64,000 nucleotides of DNA from Peptoniphilus_A sp022767005 (GTDB lineage Bacteria > Bacillota > Clostridia > Tissierellales > Peptoniphilaceae), in NCBI RefSeq assembly GCF_050315115.1, contig NZ_JBNPOJ010000008.1, positions 1 through 64,000 on the forward strand. Reading direction: 5' to 3'. Shown here one piece after another: positions 17,544 through 26,499 of the stretch. The stretch's first letter is position 1, and each line of letters begins with the position of its first letter. Below the pieces are notes generated by a model. That model was given only the letters and a program-made list of their open reading frames with translations, did no database searches and was not told the origin of the DNA. The position numbers were made by a program, and so were the translations under genes.

Positions 17544-18526
17544 TTGAAAACCTCCTTCATGAGAGCTCTTGCCTTATTAGCTCTTAAAATGTCTCGCGAC
17601 TTGAGATCTAATATTGCACCCCTCTCAATTTGCAAATGTCCATTTCTAAGCTTAGTAATCTCTTCATAAAAATCAAATTCTCGATTTGGTTTTAAAATTG
17701 AAAGTTCAATTCCAAGATTAATTGTGCTCATGGACTGCATCATCTCTTCTTCCGATAAAACTCTTGCATTTGCAAGTACTCCAAAAGATCTATTTACCAT
17801 ATCCTCTAGAGTAATAATATTGTCTAAATAAAGTTTTTTTCTATTTTCCCTTTCAACATCGGCAATTTCTCGCGCGATGATTTTTAATTTATCAACATAA
17901 GACTTTTCATCTTCGCCAAAAGTTGATTCAAAAGACAAAGTGTAAATACTTCCCAAGGCTTTATTTGAACTATCTCTATATGAACCCAAAGTGTAGCCAA
18001 GTCTTGAAAGTCCCCTTGCTATTTCATTTATTCCAAAATAATTTAGCGCCGGAAGATATAAAAGTACAATTGGCTTTAATCCTGTCCCGGAATTTAAAAC
18101 TCTTGAACTTAAATACCCAAAATTTGGATCAAAAGCAAAATTAATTTTATCTTCTAAATTTTCTTCAAGACTATAAATCTCTTTAAATAGATCACTTAAA
18201 GTCTTTGTCCTAGAAAAAATAGAAAGTTCAATATGCTCTCCTGCGTTAATTAAAATATCTGGAGCATCTTTTTTCTCATAAAAGCCAATATTACTTTTTT
18301 CTAAAAATTTTTTCCCAATTCTCCCATTTTCAACATACTCAAGTTTTTTTAGAGAAGAAATTTTTTCCATATCAACTTTAGTGTACCCTAAATCAGTTAA
18401 AATAGGATAAAAAAATTCTAAGTTTTTCTTTAATTCTTCCTCAGTCATTGTGTTTACAAATTTTTTACCGTCAATATTTCTATATAATTTTAATTTATAA
18501 CCTAAAATAATTTTAGACACTGACAT
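17540..18526 (-). CDS. mcsB: protein arginine kinase McsB
   Basis: A 328-residue phosphagen-kinase-like enzyme that phosphorylates arginine in misfolded proteins and in CtsR, marking them for ClpCP. The C-terminal RDILRANKARALMKEV holds the RDXXRA motif, the allosteric phospho-arginine site of McsB. It overlaps mcsA by 14 bases and clpC by 4. Two in-frame starts are possible (ATG at 18526 or GTG six bases later); the ATG is used here. Confidence 0.95.
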   Translation of the reverse strand: MSVSKIILGYKLKLYRNIDGKKFVNTMTEEELKKNLEFFYPILTDLGYTKVDMEKISSLKKLEYVENGRIGKKFLEKSNIGFYEKKDAPDILINAGEHIELSIFSRTKTLSDLFKEIYSLEENLEDKINFAFDPNFGYLSSRVLNSGTGLKPIVLLYLPALNYFGINEIARGLSRLGYTLGSYRDSSNKALGSIYTLSFESTFGEDEKSYVDKLKIIAREIADVERENRKKLYLDNIITLEDMVNRSFGVLANARVLSEEEMMQSMSTINLGIELSILKPNREFDFYEEITKLRNGHLQIERGAILDLKSRDILRANKARALMKEVFK

Positions 18527-19022
18527 CTTCCTTTAACTTCTTTATTTCATCCCTAATCTCTGCTGCCTTTTCATATTCTTCCAAATTTATGGCAAGATCT
18601 AATTTTTCTTTTAAATCCTCAAGTTTTCTGTTGTAAACAAGATAATTATCTGCATTTTTTGGGATCTTACCCCTGTATTTTAAATTAATGTTTAGTGCAT
18701 TTAAATATTTTCTAATTTCCCCTCCAAAAGAATCATAACATTTTGGACATCCAAGAGTTCCTGTGTTCTTTAATTCACGAAAACTCCTTCCACAATATTC
18801 ACAACTTATATCCTCTTCATCATTATAAGAATTTGTTGTAAATTGAAAAATATTTCTAAGTGCATTCTCAAGTTGAGGAATTATATTTTGATAACTCTTG
18901 AAATCTTTTCTAAATTTTTCCTCTGCACAAACTTCACATAAATGTACTTCTTCTATTTCATCGTCATTAACCCTAGTATAAGATATGACAGATTCTCTTT
19001 CCTTACAAATATCGCATAGCAT
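18513..19022 (-). CDS. mcsA: McsA, zinc-finger activator of McsB
   Basis: A 169-residue protein with several CxxC zinc-binding pairs (CDIC near 3, CEVC near 28, CEYC near 74, CPKC near 92) and a C-terminal UvrB/UvrC motif (LEEYEKAAEIRDEIKKL). McsA binds and activates McsB and contributes to CtsR inactivation under heat or oxidative and metal stress. It sits between ctsR and mcsB as in other Firmicutes. Confidence 0.95.
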   Translation of the reverse strand: MLCDICKERESVISYTRVNDDEIEEVHLCEVCAEEKFRKDFKSYQNIIPQLENALRNIFQFTTNSYNDEEDISCEYCGRSFRELKNTGTLGCPKCYDSFGGEIRKYLNALNINLKYRGKIPKNADNYLVYNRKLEDLKEKLDLAINLEEYEKAAEIRDEIKKLKEDVSV

Positions 19023-19032
19023 ATTCTTCCCC

Positions 19033-19485
19033 CTAACTAAAAATAACTAGTAGCATATTTTTTAAAATATCTGCCCGCAGTTCATTTTTATTTTCACACT
19101 CACTAAGCGCTCTATCTGAGAGAGCAACTTTTATTAGTTCCATCTCTCTTTTACTTACTTTTTTAATTCTCAATAGCTCCTTTAATAATTCATCTGAATT
19201 ATTTTTTGTAATTGAATCGCCAATGAAACTTAAAAAAGTATCTAAAACATCTTCATCATCTTCAATTTTTACTTTTACTATTCTAATGTAGCCTCCACCG
19301 CCTCGTCTTGACTCAACATAGTATCCCTTAACAGGCGTAAACCTTGTTGTCAAAACATAGTTTATTTGCGAAGGAGCACAATTAAAATGATCTGAAATTT
19401 TTGATCTTTGTATCTCAACAACTCCACCAGATTCAAAAATAAGTTCATTTAAAAAATCTTCAATGGAGTTAGAAAGCTTTGCCAT
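19033..19485 (-). CDS. ctsR: transcriptional regulator CtsR
   Basis: A 150-residue repressor of class III heat-shock genes. The N-terminal winged helix (LSNSIEDFLNELI, FNCAPSQINYVLTTRF) and the glycine-rich thermosensing wing (ESRRGGGGYIRI, about 57-68) are characteristic. It is the first gene of the ctsR-mcsA-mcsB-clpC-radA operon and is preceded by two CtsR boxes, which implies autoregulation. Confidence 0.97.
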   Translation of the reverse strand: MAKLSNSIEDFLNELIFESGGVVEIQRSKISDHFNCAPSQINYVLTTRFTPVKGYYVESRRGGGGYIRIVKVKIEDDEDVLDTFLSFIGDSITKNNSDELLKELLRIKKVSKREMELIKVALSDRALSECENKNELRADILKNMLLVIFS

Positions 19486-19496
19486 AGCACCATTCC

Positions 19497-19513
19497 TTTG
19501 ACTATCTTTGTCC
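19497..19513 (-). promoter_or_regulatory. CtsR operator, proximal box
   Basis: On the minus strand GGACAAA-GAT-AGTCAAA matches the CtsR consensus of two RGTCAAA heptads three bases apart. It lies 12 bases before the ctsR start, where a bound repressor would also cover the leader. Confidence 0.85.
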
Positions 19514-19529
19514 TTTGATTTATAAAAAT

Positions 19530-19546
19530 TTTGACTATCTTTTACT
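19530..19546 (-). promoter_or_regulatory. CtsR operator, distal box
   Basis: A second copy, AGTAAAA-GAT-AGTCAAA on the minus strand, has the same spacer GAT and heptad spacing as the proximal box, 33 bases further upstream. One half-site is degenerate (AGTAAAA). The core promoter itself is not clear; TTTACA further upstream is a possible -35. Confidence 0.7.
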
Positions 19547-19723
19547 ATTTCTAGTTTAATATAAAATATAATTTTTGTAAAGCTTTTAGTTTAATATTCC
19601 TTTAAATATATTATTTAAGTAAAATAATATAAACTGCATACCTTTTAGTATGTTTTTAAAAGTATCTTTTACCTTATTTAAGGTTTAAGATTTAGTGCCT
19701 ATAATTACAATATCTTTTACATA

Positions 19724-19763
19724 AAAATATCTGCTGAAGATTTTACTCCCCAACAGATATTTT
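19724..19763 (-). terminator. terminator after the small exported protein gene
   Basis: AAAATATCTG and CAGATATTTT form a perfect 10-bp stem with a 20-base loop; on the minus strand it ends in TTTTTATG. It separates the 19790 gene from the ctsR promoter region; the rest of 19486-19789 holds only the CtsR boxes. Confidence 0.8.
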
Positions 19764-19789
19764 AGACATCTTAATTTCTTTATTCTTTT

Positions 19790-20284
19790 TTACTTATTTG
19801 TGACTTTTTCTCGTTCCAATTCTAAAATAGTAAATGTTCCCTTTAGAATACCACTTTTTGATGAAAAATCTAAATCTTTTTTAGAATTTTTTGAATCAGT
19901 AATAAGTACAAAACTGCTGTGTTTTTTAGAAATTGAAAATCTTAAACTTACATCAGATACTCTAATTGCAATATTTGCATTTTCATTATTTTTATTAGCA
20001 AATATTAATAAATAATCAGAATCCTTATTTGTTGTAAATTTAAATCCCTTTTCTTCCATAATCTTATCGCTTACTATAACATCTTTTAACTTATATTTGT
20101 ACAAACTATCATAACTTAAATTATTAATAATTTTTTCATAGTCTGGTTTTTCATCACAAATATCTATATTAAAATCATAATTTTCTTTCTTGGAGTTTAA
20201 AAAAGAAAACCCACATATAAATGACATAAAAATCAAAACTATAAAAATTGATACAAATTTTTTAGTCATTACAATTTTCTTCAT
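19790..20284 (-). CDS. hypothetical exported protein, 164 aa
   Basis: I do not recognise the family. The protein starts with a Lys-rich N-terminus and one hydrophobic segment (about residues 8-28, FVSIFIVLIFMSFICGFSFL), which is a signal peptide or membrane anchor; a Cys lies in the segment but not in a convincing lipobox. The remaining 135 residues are Lys/Asp/Ser rich and look like a small beta-sheet domain. The start at 20284 is supported by AAAGGAG; an upstream in-frame start is less likely. It is monocistronic with its own terminator. Confidence 0.65.
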   Translation of the reverse strand: MKKIVMTKKFVSIFIVLIFMSFICGFSFLNSKKENYDFNIDICDEKPDYEKIINNLSYDSLYKYKLKDVIVSDKIMEEKGFKFTTNKDSDYLLIFANKNNENANIAIRVSDVSLRFSISKKHSSFVLITDSKNSKKDLDFSSKSGILKGTFTILELEREKVTNK

Positions 20285-20347
20285 TTTTATTCTCCTTTGC
20301 AATGTCTAGCATTGCCCAACCTTTCAATTAAATCTGTTTTATTAAAT

Positions 20348-22408
20348 TTACTTTTCTTTATTTCTTTCTTCTATTATCTTTTCCGCAATATTTTGTGGAA
20401 CTTCTTCATATCTTACAAATTCCATGCTAAAAGTTCCTCTACCTTGAGTAAGAGATCTTAAATCAATTAGATATGAGAATAATTCAGCTTGTGGTGCTTC
20501 TGCAATTAAAACTTGAGTGCCGTCATTTTGTTGGTCCATACCAAGAATTCTGCCACGTCTTTTGTTCATATCTCCCATTACATCGCCGAGATAATCTTCT
20601 GGTATTGTAACTTCGACTTTCATAATTGGTTCAAGAAGAACTGGACTTGCCTCTTGCATTCCCTTCTTAAAAGCAAGGTTTGCTGCAAGTTTGAAACTCA
20701 TTTCGTTGGAGTCAACATCGTGGTAAGATCCATCGTATAAAACAGCCTTGAAATTAGTTACAGGATATCCTGCAAGAACTCCCTTTTCCTTTGATTCAAT
20801 TATTCCCTTTTCAACTGCAGGGAAGTAATTCTTTGGAACTGCTCCCCCAAATACTTCTTCGTCAAATTCAAATTCTTTGTCAGATGGTTCAAATCTAATC
20901 CAAACATCACCATATTGTCCAGCTCCACCTGATTGTTTTTTATGCTTACCTTGAACGCTTGCCGTCTTTCTAATTGTTTCTCTATAAGGAACAATAAATG
21001 GAACAATATTTACTTCAACTCCATAAGTGTTCTTTAATTTCTCAAGAATTACATCTAATTGAACTTTACCTTGACCACCAATAGTCATTTGTTTAGTTTC
21101 AGGGTTTCTTTCAATTACAAATGTTGGATCTTCATCTCTAATCTTTCTCAAAGATTGAGAAAGTTTTTCTTCGTCGCCCTTAGTCTTTGGTTCAATTGCA
21201 TAGTATAAAACTGGTGTAGAATATTTTAATTTTTTATATTCAACTATGTGATCTTTATCGCAAAGAGTGTCCCCTGTAACTGTTTTAGCAAGTTTTGTAG
21301 TTGCGCCAATATCTCCTGCGTAAATTTCATCTATTTCAATTTGTTCTTTACCTCTCATGATGTAAAGTCCACCAAGTTTTTCGTTTTCTTCTGCATTTAC
21401 ATTGTAAAGAGCTGTGTTTTTATTTACAATTCCGGAAATAACTTTGAAGATAGAAATTTTTCCAAGGAATGGGTCTGAAATTGTCTTAAATACTACTGCA
21501 GCAAAAGGTTCCTTTGCAGAAACTTTTCTTTCTTCTCCTTCTTTAAATCTAAAGCCTTGATGTGCACGTTCATCATCTGGAGCAGGCATATAGTTTACGA
21601 TTGTATTGAGAAGTATATCAATACCAATGCCCTTTTCGCCACTTCCTACAAGTAGTGGAACTGCATCCCCTTCAAGAAGTGCTGTGGTAACTCCTCTCAA
21701 AAGATCTTCTCTAGTGAATTTTTCTCCAGAAAAATATTTTTCCATCAAAACTTCATCAGAGCCAGCGACAACTTCTGCAATTTCTTCATACATTCTTTCA
21801 GTTGCTTTAACTTGATCATGATTTAGTTCAGTTTCTTGTGGTGCAGAATTTACATATTTATATCCCTTTTGGAAAATAACATCTGTAACACCAACAAAAT
21901 GTTCGCCTTCGCCAATTGGCACAGAGAAAGGAATAACTTTTTTACCAAAGGAAGCTTCAAGCTCATCCATTAGTTTTCTAAAGTTTACATTTTCTCCGTC
22001 AATTTTATTTATAAAAATAATTCTTGGAAGTCCAATCTTTTCTGTGTATTTCCAAGTTCTTTCAGTTCCAACTTCAACACCCTTTGTTGCGTCAATAACC
22101 ATTATTGCAGCTTCACTTGCTCTTAAAGCACCATGAGCTTCTCCAACAAAATCAAGGTATCCTGGAGTATCTATTACATTTACTTTATAATTTCTCCACT
22201 CAATAGGAATAATTGAGGTTCCAATAGAAGTTCCTCTTTCCTTTTCTTCCTTTGAAAAGTCAGAAACTGTATTTTTGTTAGAAACATTGCCAAGTTTTTT
22301 TGTAGCTCCACTTTGGAATAACATAGCCTCTGTTAGGTTTGTCTTTCCGGAGCCAGAATGTCCTACGAGAGCTAGATTTCTTACCTTATCTGTTGTATAT
22401 ACTTTCAT
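20348..22408 (-). CDS. elongation factor G-like protein (EF-G2 type)
   Basis: A 686-residue five-domain translational GTPase. G-domain motifs are HSGSGKTN (G1), ERGTSI (G2), DTPGYLDF (G3) and NKID (G4). The G1 loop has HSGSGKT where canonical EF-G has AHIDAGKT, and the gene is not next to rpsL, rpsG or tuf, so it is an EF-G paralogue rather than the housekeeping fusA. Such EF-G2-like proteins are common in Clostridia and their role is not well established. Domain IV and the C-terminal EF-G fold (IPEDYLGDVMGDMNKRRGRI) are intact. Confidence 0.88.
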   Translation of the reverse strand: MKVYTTDKVRNLALVGHSGSGKTNLTEAMLFQSGATKKLGNVSNKNTVSDFSKEEKERGTSIGTSIIPIEWRNYKVNVIDTPGYLDFVGEAHGALRASEAAIMVIDATKGVEVGTERTWKYTEKIGLPRIIFINKIDGENVNFRKLMDELEASFGKKVIPFSVPIGEGEHFVGVTDVIFQKGYKYVNSAPQETELNHDQVKATERMYEEIAEVVAGSDEVLMEKYFSGEKFTREDLLRGVTTALLEGDAVPLLVGSGEKGIGIDILLNTIVNYMPAPDDERAHQGFRFKEGEERKVSAKEPFAAVVFKTISDPFLGKISIFKVISGIVNKNTALYNVNAEENEKLGGLYIMRGKEQIEIDEIYAGDIGATTKLAKTVTGDTLCDKDHIVEYKKLKYSTPVLYYAIEPKTKGDEEKLSQSLRKIRDEDPTFVIERNPETKQMTIGGQGKVQLDVILEKLKNTYGVEVNIVPFIVPYRETIRKTASVQGKHKKQSGGAGQYGDVWIRFEPSDKEFEFDEEVFGGAVPKNYFPAVEKGIIESKEKGVLAGYPVTNFKAVLYDGSYHDVDSNEMSFKLAANLAFKKGMQEASPVLLEPIMKVEVTIPEDYLGDVMGDMNKRRGRILGMDQQNDGTQVLIAEAPQAELFSYLIDLRSLTQGRGTFSMEFVRYEEVPQNIAEKIIEERNKEK

Positions 22409-22544
22409 ACTTTCCTCCTGTTATGTAAAATTTTTGAAATCGTTTTTATATATAGATTATAACATAGATTACTACTTTTGAAAACTGTGTAAAATTATCA
22501 ATTTAGGGTATTAAATTTTTAAGATAATTTTAAATAAATGAGTG

Positions 22545-23195
22545 ATGAAAATGAATTTTAAATTTTTTAAAAAAGATAATATTCCCTACATAATTATTAT
22601 TTCTCTTTGTTTAATAATTGGATATCAATACTATGATTCACATAAATTTGATGATGACGCTACAAAATTTTTGGCCACAAAAACTTCAAGTTCATCGTCA
22701 AAAAACTTTTCTAAAAAAGAATTAACTGAAGAAGATGAAATTCAGACTACAAAGGAAGCTAAAGAGATAATGGTGCATATTTCTGGTGCAGTAAAAAATC
22801 CTGGAATTTTAAAATTAGATTCATCAAAAAGAGTTGTAGATGCAGTTGAAATGGCAGGTGGTGCAACAAATGAAGCCGACCTCGATAGGATTAATCTTGC
22901 AGCAAAACTTCACGACGAAGAAAAGATTTACATTCCAAAAATTAATGAGGTTAATAATAATGAAGCTACGCAATTAGTTACAAATGATTCCAAGGAAAAT
23001 TCTGGAGGTAAAATAAATATTAATAGTGCAGATGCAGCTGAACTACAAAAAATCCCTGGAGTTGGTCCAAAAACTGCCGAGAAAATTATAAATTATCGCT
23101 CTCAAAATTCTTTTTCATCAATTGAAGACATTAAAAATGTCGATGGCATTGGCGATAAAAAGTTCGAATCAATGAAGGATTATATCTCAACTTAA
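22545..23195 (+). CDS. comEA: competence protein ComEA, helix-hairpin-helix DNA receptor
   Basis: A 216-residue protein with an N-terminal membrane anchor (about 12-30), a Ser/Lys-rich linker, an SLBB domain (IMVHISGAVKNPGILKL through about residue 130) and a C-terminal double helix-hairpin-helix (GKININSADAAELQKIPGVG, about 150-216). ComEA binds double-stranded DNA outside the membrane during natural transformation. Starts at GTG 22542, ATG 22545 or ATG 22551 are all possible and none has a strong ribosome-binding site. The usual partner comEC is not downstream; a terminator follows instead. Confidence 0.92.
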   Translation: MKMNFKFFKKDNIPYIIIISLCLIIGYQYYDSHKFDDDATKFLATKTSSSSSKNFSKKELTEEDEIQTTKEAKEIMVHISGAVKNPGILKLDSSKRVVDAVEMAGGATNEADLDRINLAAKLHDEEKIYIPKINEVNNNEATQLVTNDSKENSGGKININSADAAELQKIPGVGPKTAEKIINYRSQNSFSSIEDIKNVDGIGDKKFESMKDYIST

Positions 23196-23271
23196 ATTTT
23201 AAAGGATTATTATTAAATCATGAACTTATTCTAAAATTTCATTAATATTATTTATTTTAAAAAAGCTCAAG

Positions 23272-23297
23272 AAAAAAGAAGCACAATGTGCCTCTTT
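23272..23297 (-). terminator. terminator of the two-component operon
   Basis: AGAAGCAC pairs with GTGCCTCT around AAT; on the minus strand it is followed by TTCTTTTTTC. It lies between the convergent comEA and the 112-residue membrane protein gene and may serve both. Confidence 0.75.
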
Positions 23298-23300
23298 ATC

Positions 23301-23639
23301 TTAAGCTTTTTTTCTAGTATTTCTTTTATACCTATTTTTATTTGAACTTGCAATTCCAATTATCAAAGCAAATATTAGTGAAACCAAACCAGAAGATACA
23401 CCAATTACAAAAATAATTAAATTATCGAGACTTCCTGGATCAAAAAGTTTATTTATCACCATAAAAAGTGAAATAATTCCAATGAAAACTAGGGCAAGTC
23501 CTGGCAAATATTTTATAAATTTTAAATCTCTTGCGGCAAAGTTGACTATAAAGGTAAGGACAACTCCAATTAAAATTGCGCCAAGAGTTAGGAGCAAGTA
23601 AGTTGAATTTTCCATGACCATTTCCATTATTTTGTTCAT
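23301..23639 (-). CDS. small membrane protein, 112 aa
   Basis: A protein of 112 residues with three hydrophobic segments (about 10-30, 40-58 and 70-95) and a basic C-terminus (KNRYKRNTRKKA). The start at 23639 follows AGGTG at good spacing and overlaps the end of the lipoprotein gene. It is the last gene of the response regulator-histidine kinase-lipoprotein-membrane protein operon. No family is recognised; the position suggests an envelope function or an accessory to the sensor. Confidence 0.7.
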   Translation of the reverse strand: MNKIMEMVMENSTYLLLTLGAILIGVVLTFIVNFAARDLKFIKYLPGLALVFIGIISLFMVINKLFDPGSLDNLIIFVIGVSSGLVSLIFALIIGIASSNKNRYKRNTRKKA

Positions 23640-23647
23640 TTTACACC

Positions 23648-25081
23648 TCATTTATTTGATGACAATTCTTGTTGCCAAATATTTGAATAGCGACCTATTG
23701 CCCACTCAGTCATAATTGTGGACGCTTCATTTCCTATCTCTCTTTCAAAAATTGGACTAGGAAGTATTTTGCTATCCTCTATATTATAAATTCTTATAAA
23801 ATTTTTTTCCAATGTTATTAAAAATTTATTGTCAGGGGATACAAAGCCATCTTTTATGCTAGATTTGAAATTTTTTATTTGAGACATTGGAATATTTATC
23901 TCGTTATATTTATTTACTTCATATGGAAGAACTAAATTTAAATCAAAATCAGAGAATTTATTATCTGATAGTTTCATTCTCCCCTTTAACTTCCAAAAAC
24001 CGTTATCTCTATAAATTCCTATATTATAGGGATCTTTTTTTAATTCCTCAATATTTTTGCTTTCAGAATTTAAATCTTTTTCTGACAAAAAATCTTTATA
24101 ACTTAGAGGGTTTTTATCCTCCAACTTATCTAATTCGTAAATTCGCAGATAATTATTGTTTGAATTTCTATCTAAACTTTCCACATTTACATAATTATTT
24201 GTAATAAAATTTATCGTCATTAGACTATTATTATCTTTTAGTTCCTCTGTATCAGCCTTAAGGATGTCATCATCTTTTCTAAGCTTTGAATTTTTATAAT
24301 CCTTTACGATTACTTTATCTGTGGTCTCCTCGCCCTTTGATTCTCTTTGAACGCTAATTTCAGAAAAGCTATCATTGCGAGGAAGAATAATATTATTCAT
24401 CTCATATACATTCTCAAGCTTTAAGTCAGAAAATTTAATGTAGAAAGTTTTATAATTCCATGTTGGAATATTAGAATCTGCTTTTGATTTAAAACCAATT
24501 AAAAATCCCTTGTCACCCTTGTAATCAAATAAACTTCCCCTATTAAGCACTTCATCTTTCTTAGCTAGAATTAATTTATCAAGATCGTCATTTTTTATCT
24601 TGTCGTCCACAAGTTTTATCTCTAAAATCACTCCATTATAAAATAGTAAAGCTGTGTTTTCACTAGTCTTTATTACTTCATAATAAATATTTCTGCTTGC
24701 CTTTGAGTCAAAAATATAAGTTGTGTAGACATCTGAATCTTCAATGCCAAGAGTTTTATAATCTAAATTAAATTTTTTATATAGATATTCAGAAAGTTTT
24801 ACATACTTTGTCTTGTACTCAACGTCTTTTATATAGTCGTTGGAAAGTACCACTTGATCATTGCTAAAGTAAAGATCTTCACCTATTATATCTTTAAATA
24901 AAAAATTGTCCTGATTAATTTTTCTATTGTAAATAAATTTTGTAATAGTCCACTTGCCATATATTGGAGATTGTCCCATCTCTGGTGTTTCAATATTTGT
25001 GCTTTGCGTTGTTAAGAAAGAACAACCTGTGAGAAAAATTAAGGAAATTATAATAAATAATTTTTTAATCAATTTTATCAC
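23648..25081 (-). CDS. hypothetical lipoprotein, 477 aa
   Basis: The N-terminus is a lipoprotein signal peptide with the lipobox LTGC (Cys at about 20). The mature part is Asp/Lys/Asn rich and beta-strand-like, with no recognised enzyme motif. It contains SPIYGKWTITKF early and ISPDNKFLITLEKNFIRIYN-type sequence near the C-terminus that recalls a beta-propeller blade; this is only a resemblance. It overlaps the histidine kinase by 17 bases, and starts GTG 25081 or TTG 25072 are both possible. Being encoded between the sensor and a membrane protein, it may be a signal input or target of that system. Confidence 0.75.
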   Translation of the reverse strand: MIKLIKKLFIIISLIFLTGCSFLTTQSTNIETPEMGQSPIYGKWTITKFIYNRKINQDNFLFKDIIGEDLYFSNDQVVLSNDYIKDVEYKTKYVKLSEYLYKKFNLDYKTLGIEDSDVYTTYIFDSKASRNIYYEVIKTSENTALLFYNGVILEIKLVDDKIKNDDLDKLILAKKDEVLNRGSLFDYKGDKGFLIGFKSKADSNIPTWNYKTFYIKFSDLKLENVYEMNNIILPRNDSFSEISVQRESKGEETTDKVIVKDYKNSKLRKDDDILKADTEELKDNNSLMTINFITNNYVNVESLDRNSNNNYLRIYELDKLEDKNPLSYKDFLSEKDLNSESKNIEELKKDPYNIGIYRDNGFWKLKGRMKLSDNKFSDFDLNLVLPYEVNKYNEINIPMSQIKNFKSSIKDGFVSPDNKFLITLEKNFIRIYNIEDSKILPSPIFEREIGNEASTIMTEWAIGRYSNIWQQELSSNK

Positions 25082-26486
25082 CCACTTCCTTAGGAATTTC
25101 TATTGGAAGAGAAACTTTTACAGTAGTACCAATATTTTCTTCAGAAAAAATTTCCAAGTTTCCATTGTGAAGTTTTGTAATCTCATCACTTATTGAAAGT
25201 CCAATACCACTATGGCTCTTTGAATGCTTTCCCTTGTAAAATTTTTCTTTTACATGGGCAATTTCTTCTTTAGTCATTCCCATTCCATTGTCAGAAATCA
25301 TCATGTGAACAAAATTATCTTCTCTAAACATTTGAAACTTTACCCAGCCCTTGTCTGATGTAAATTTTATTGCATTGTCTAACAAATTTATCAAAAGCTG
25401 TTTTATTCTATTTTCGTCGGCATATATTAACACAGCTTCATCTGGAAATTCAGTTATAAATTCAATATTATTTAATTTTGCACGTGGTCTCATTTGTTTT
25501 GAAACATCCACACATGTTTGTGAAATATCAAATAAATCTTTATCTAGAGTAATTCTTCCAGAAATATATCTTGAAAAATCTAAAAGCTCTTCAACCATTT
25601 TTGCAAGTCTATCAGCTTCATTTTCAATAATATTTAAACCATCTTCCACAAGATCTTTTTCATCTTCCTTTGCATCTTTAAGTACAACTGCCCAGCCCTT
25701 TATAGACGTAAGTGGTGTCCTAAGTTCGTGAGAAATTGAAGAAATAAAATCATTTTTAATTCTATCTTTATTTATAATTTCATCACTCATTGCATTGAGA
25801 GTCTTTGCTAATTCTCCTATTTCATCATCTTCATAAACTTTTGCCTTTTCTTCGTAATTTCCACTTAACATTGTCTTTGCAACTTCTGTAAGTTCAAGTA
25901 TGGGCTTTACAATTGATTTTGAGATTAAAAGAGATACCATAGCAGTAACCAATGCAACAAAAAGCATAAAAATAAGTAGCGTTATTCCAGTTTTTAATAT
26001 AGCCTTATTAGCTTCTTCAATAGATGAAATAAATCTAAGGTAGCCGATTTTTTCACCTTCATTGTTTTTTATTGCACCAGTAACAGACATAATGGCTTCT
26101 CCAGTTTGAGCATCTTCACCACGCCATGTTTTTATTTCACCATTTTCTGCAGCAAGTAAGTCTGATGGCTCAATTGGCGTAGATGAAAGTTTACCAATAG
26201 AATCCAACAATAAATCTCCATTATTGTCTAAAATTTGTACCTCTGCATTTGTATTTGAAAGAAATATGTCGCTATCTTCATAAATTAAATCTTCAATTGT
26301 TTTGTCAGAGTAATCTCTTTTGTAAATTTCAAGAGAAACTTCCATCCTAGAAATTAATTCTTTGGAAATATTATTGTAAAAATAAAAACTAAAAGCAAAG
26401 AGCAAAAATATATCTATAATTGAAATTGTAATTAAAATAACTATTAGAAAACTTCTTACTAATCTTTTTCCAATTTTATTTTTCAA
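25065..26486 (-). CDS. sensor histidine kinase
   Basis: A 473-residue membrane kinase. Transmembrane segment 1 is at about 12-35, an extracellular domain lies between about 36 and 165, segment 2 is at about 166-190, then HAMP (ISKSIVKPILELTEVAKTM), the HisKA dimerisation domain with the phospho-accepting His in SSISHELRTPLTSIKGW, and a HATPase domain with DNAIKF, DNGMGM and GIGLSIS. The start codon is TTG with GAGGTG upstream. It follows its response regulator by 13 bases. The signal is unknown. Confidence 0.95.
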   Translation of the reverse strand: MKNKIGKRLVRSFLIVILITISIIDIFLLFAFSFYFYNNISKELISRMEVSLEIYKRDYSDKTIEDLIYEDSDIFLSNTNAEVQILDNNGDLLLDSIGKLSSTPIEPSDLLAAENGEIKTWRGEDAQTGEAIMSVTGAIKNNEGEKIGYLRFISSIEEANKAILKTGITLLIFMLFVALVTAMVSLLISKSIVKPILELTEVAKTMLSGNYEEKAKVYEDDEIGELAKTLNAMSDEIINKDRIKNDFISSISHELRTPLTSIKGWAVVLKDAKEDEKDLVEDGLNIIENEADRLAKMVEELLDFSRYISGRITLDKDLFDISQTCVDVSKQMRPRAKLNNIEFITEFPDEAVLIYADENRIKQLLINLLDNAIKFTSDKGWVKFQMFREDNFVHMMISDNGMGMTKEEIAHVKEKFYKGKHSKSHSGIGLSISDEITKLHNGNLEIFSEENIGTTVKVSLPIEIPKEVGDKID

Positions 26487-26499
26487 TTACAGACACCTC

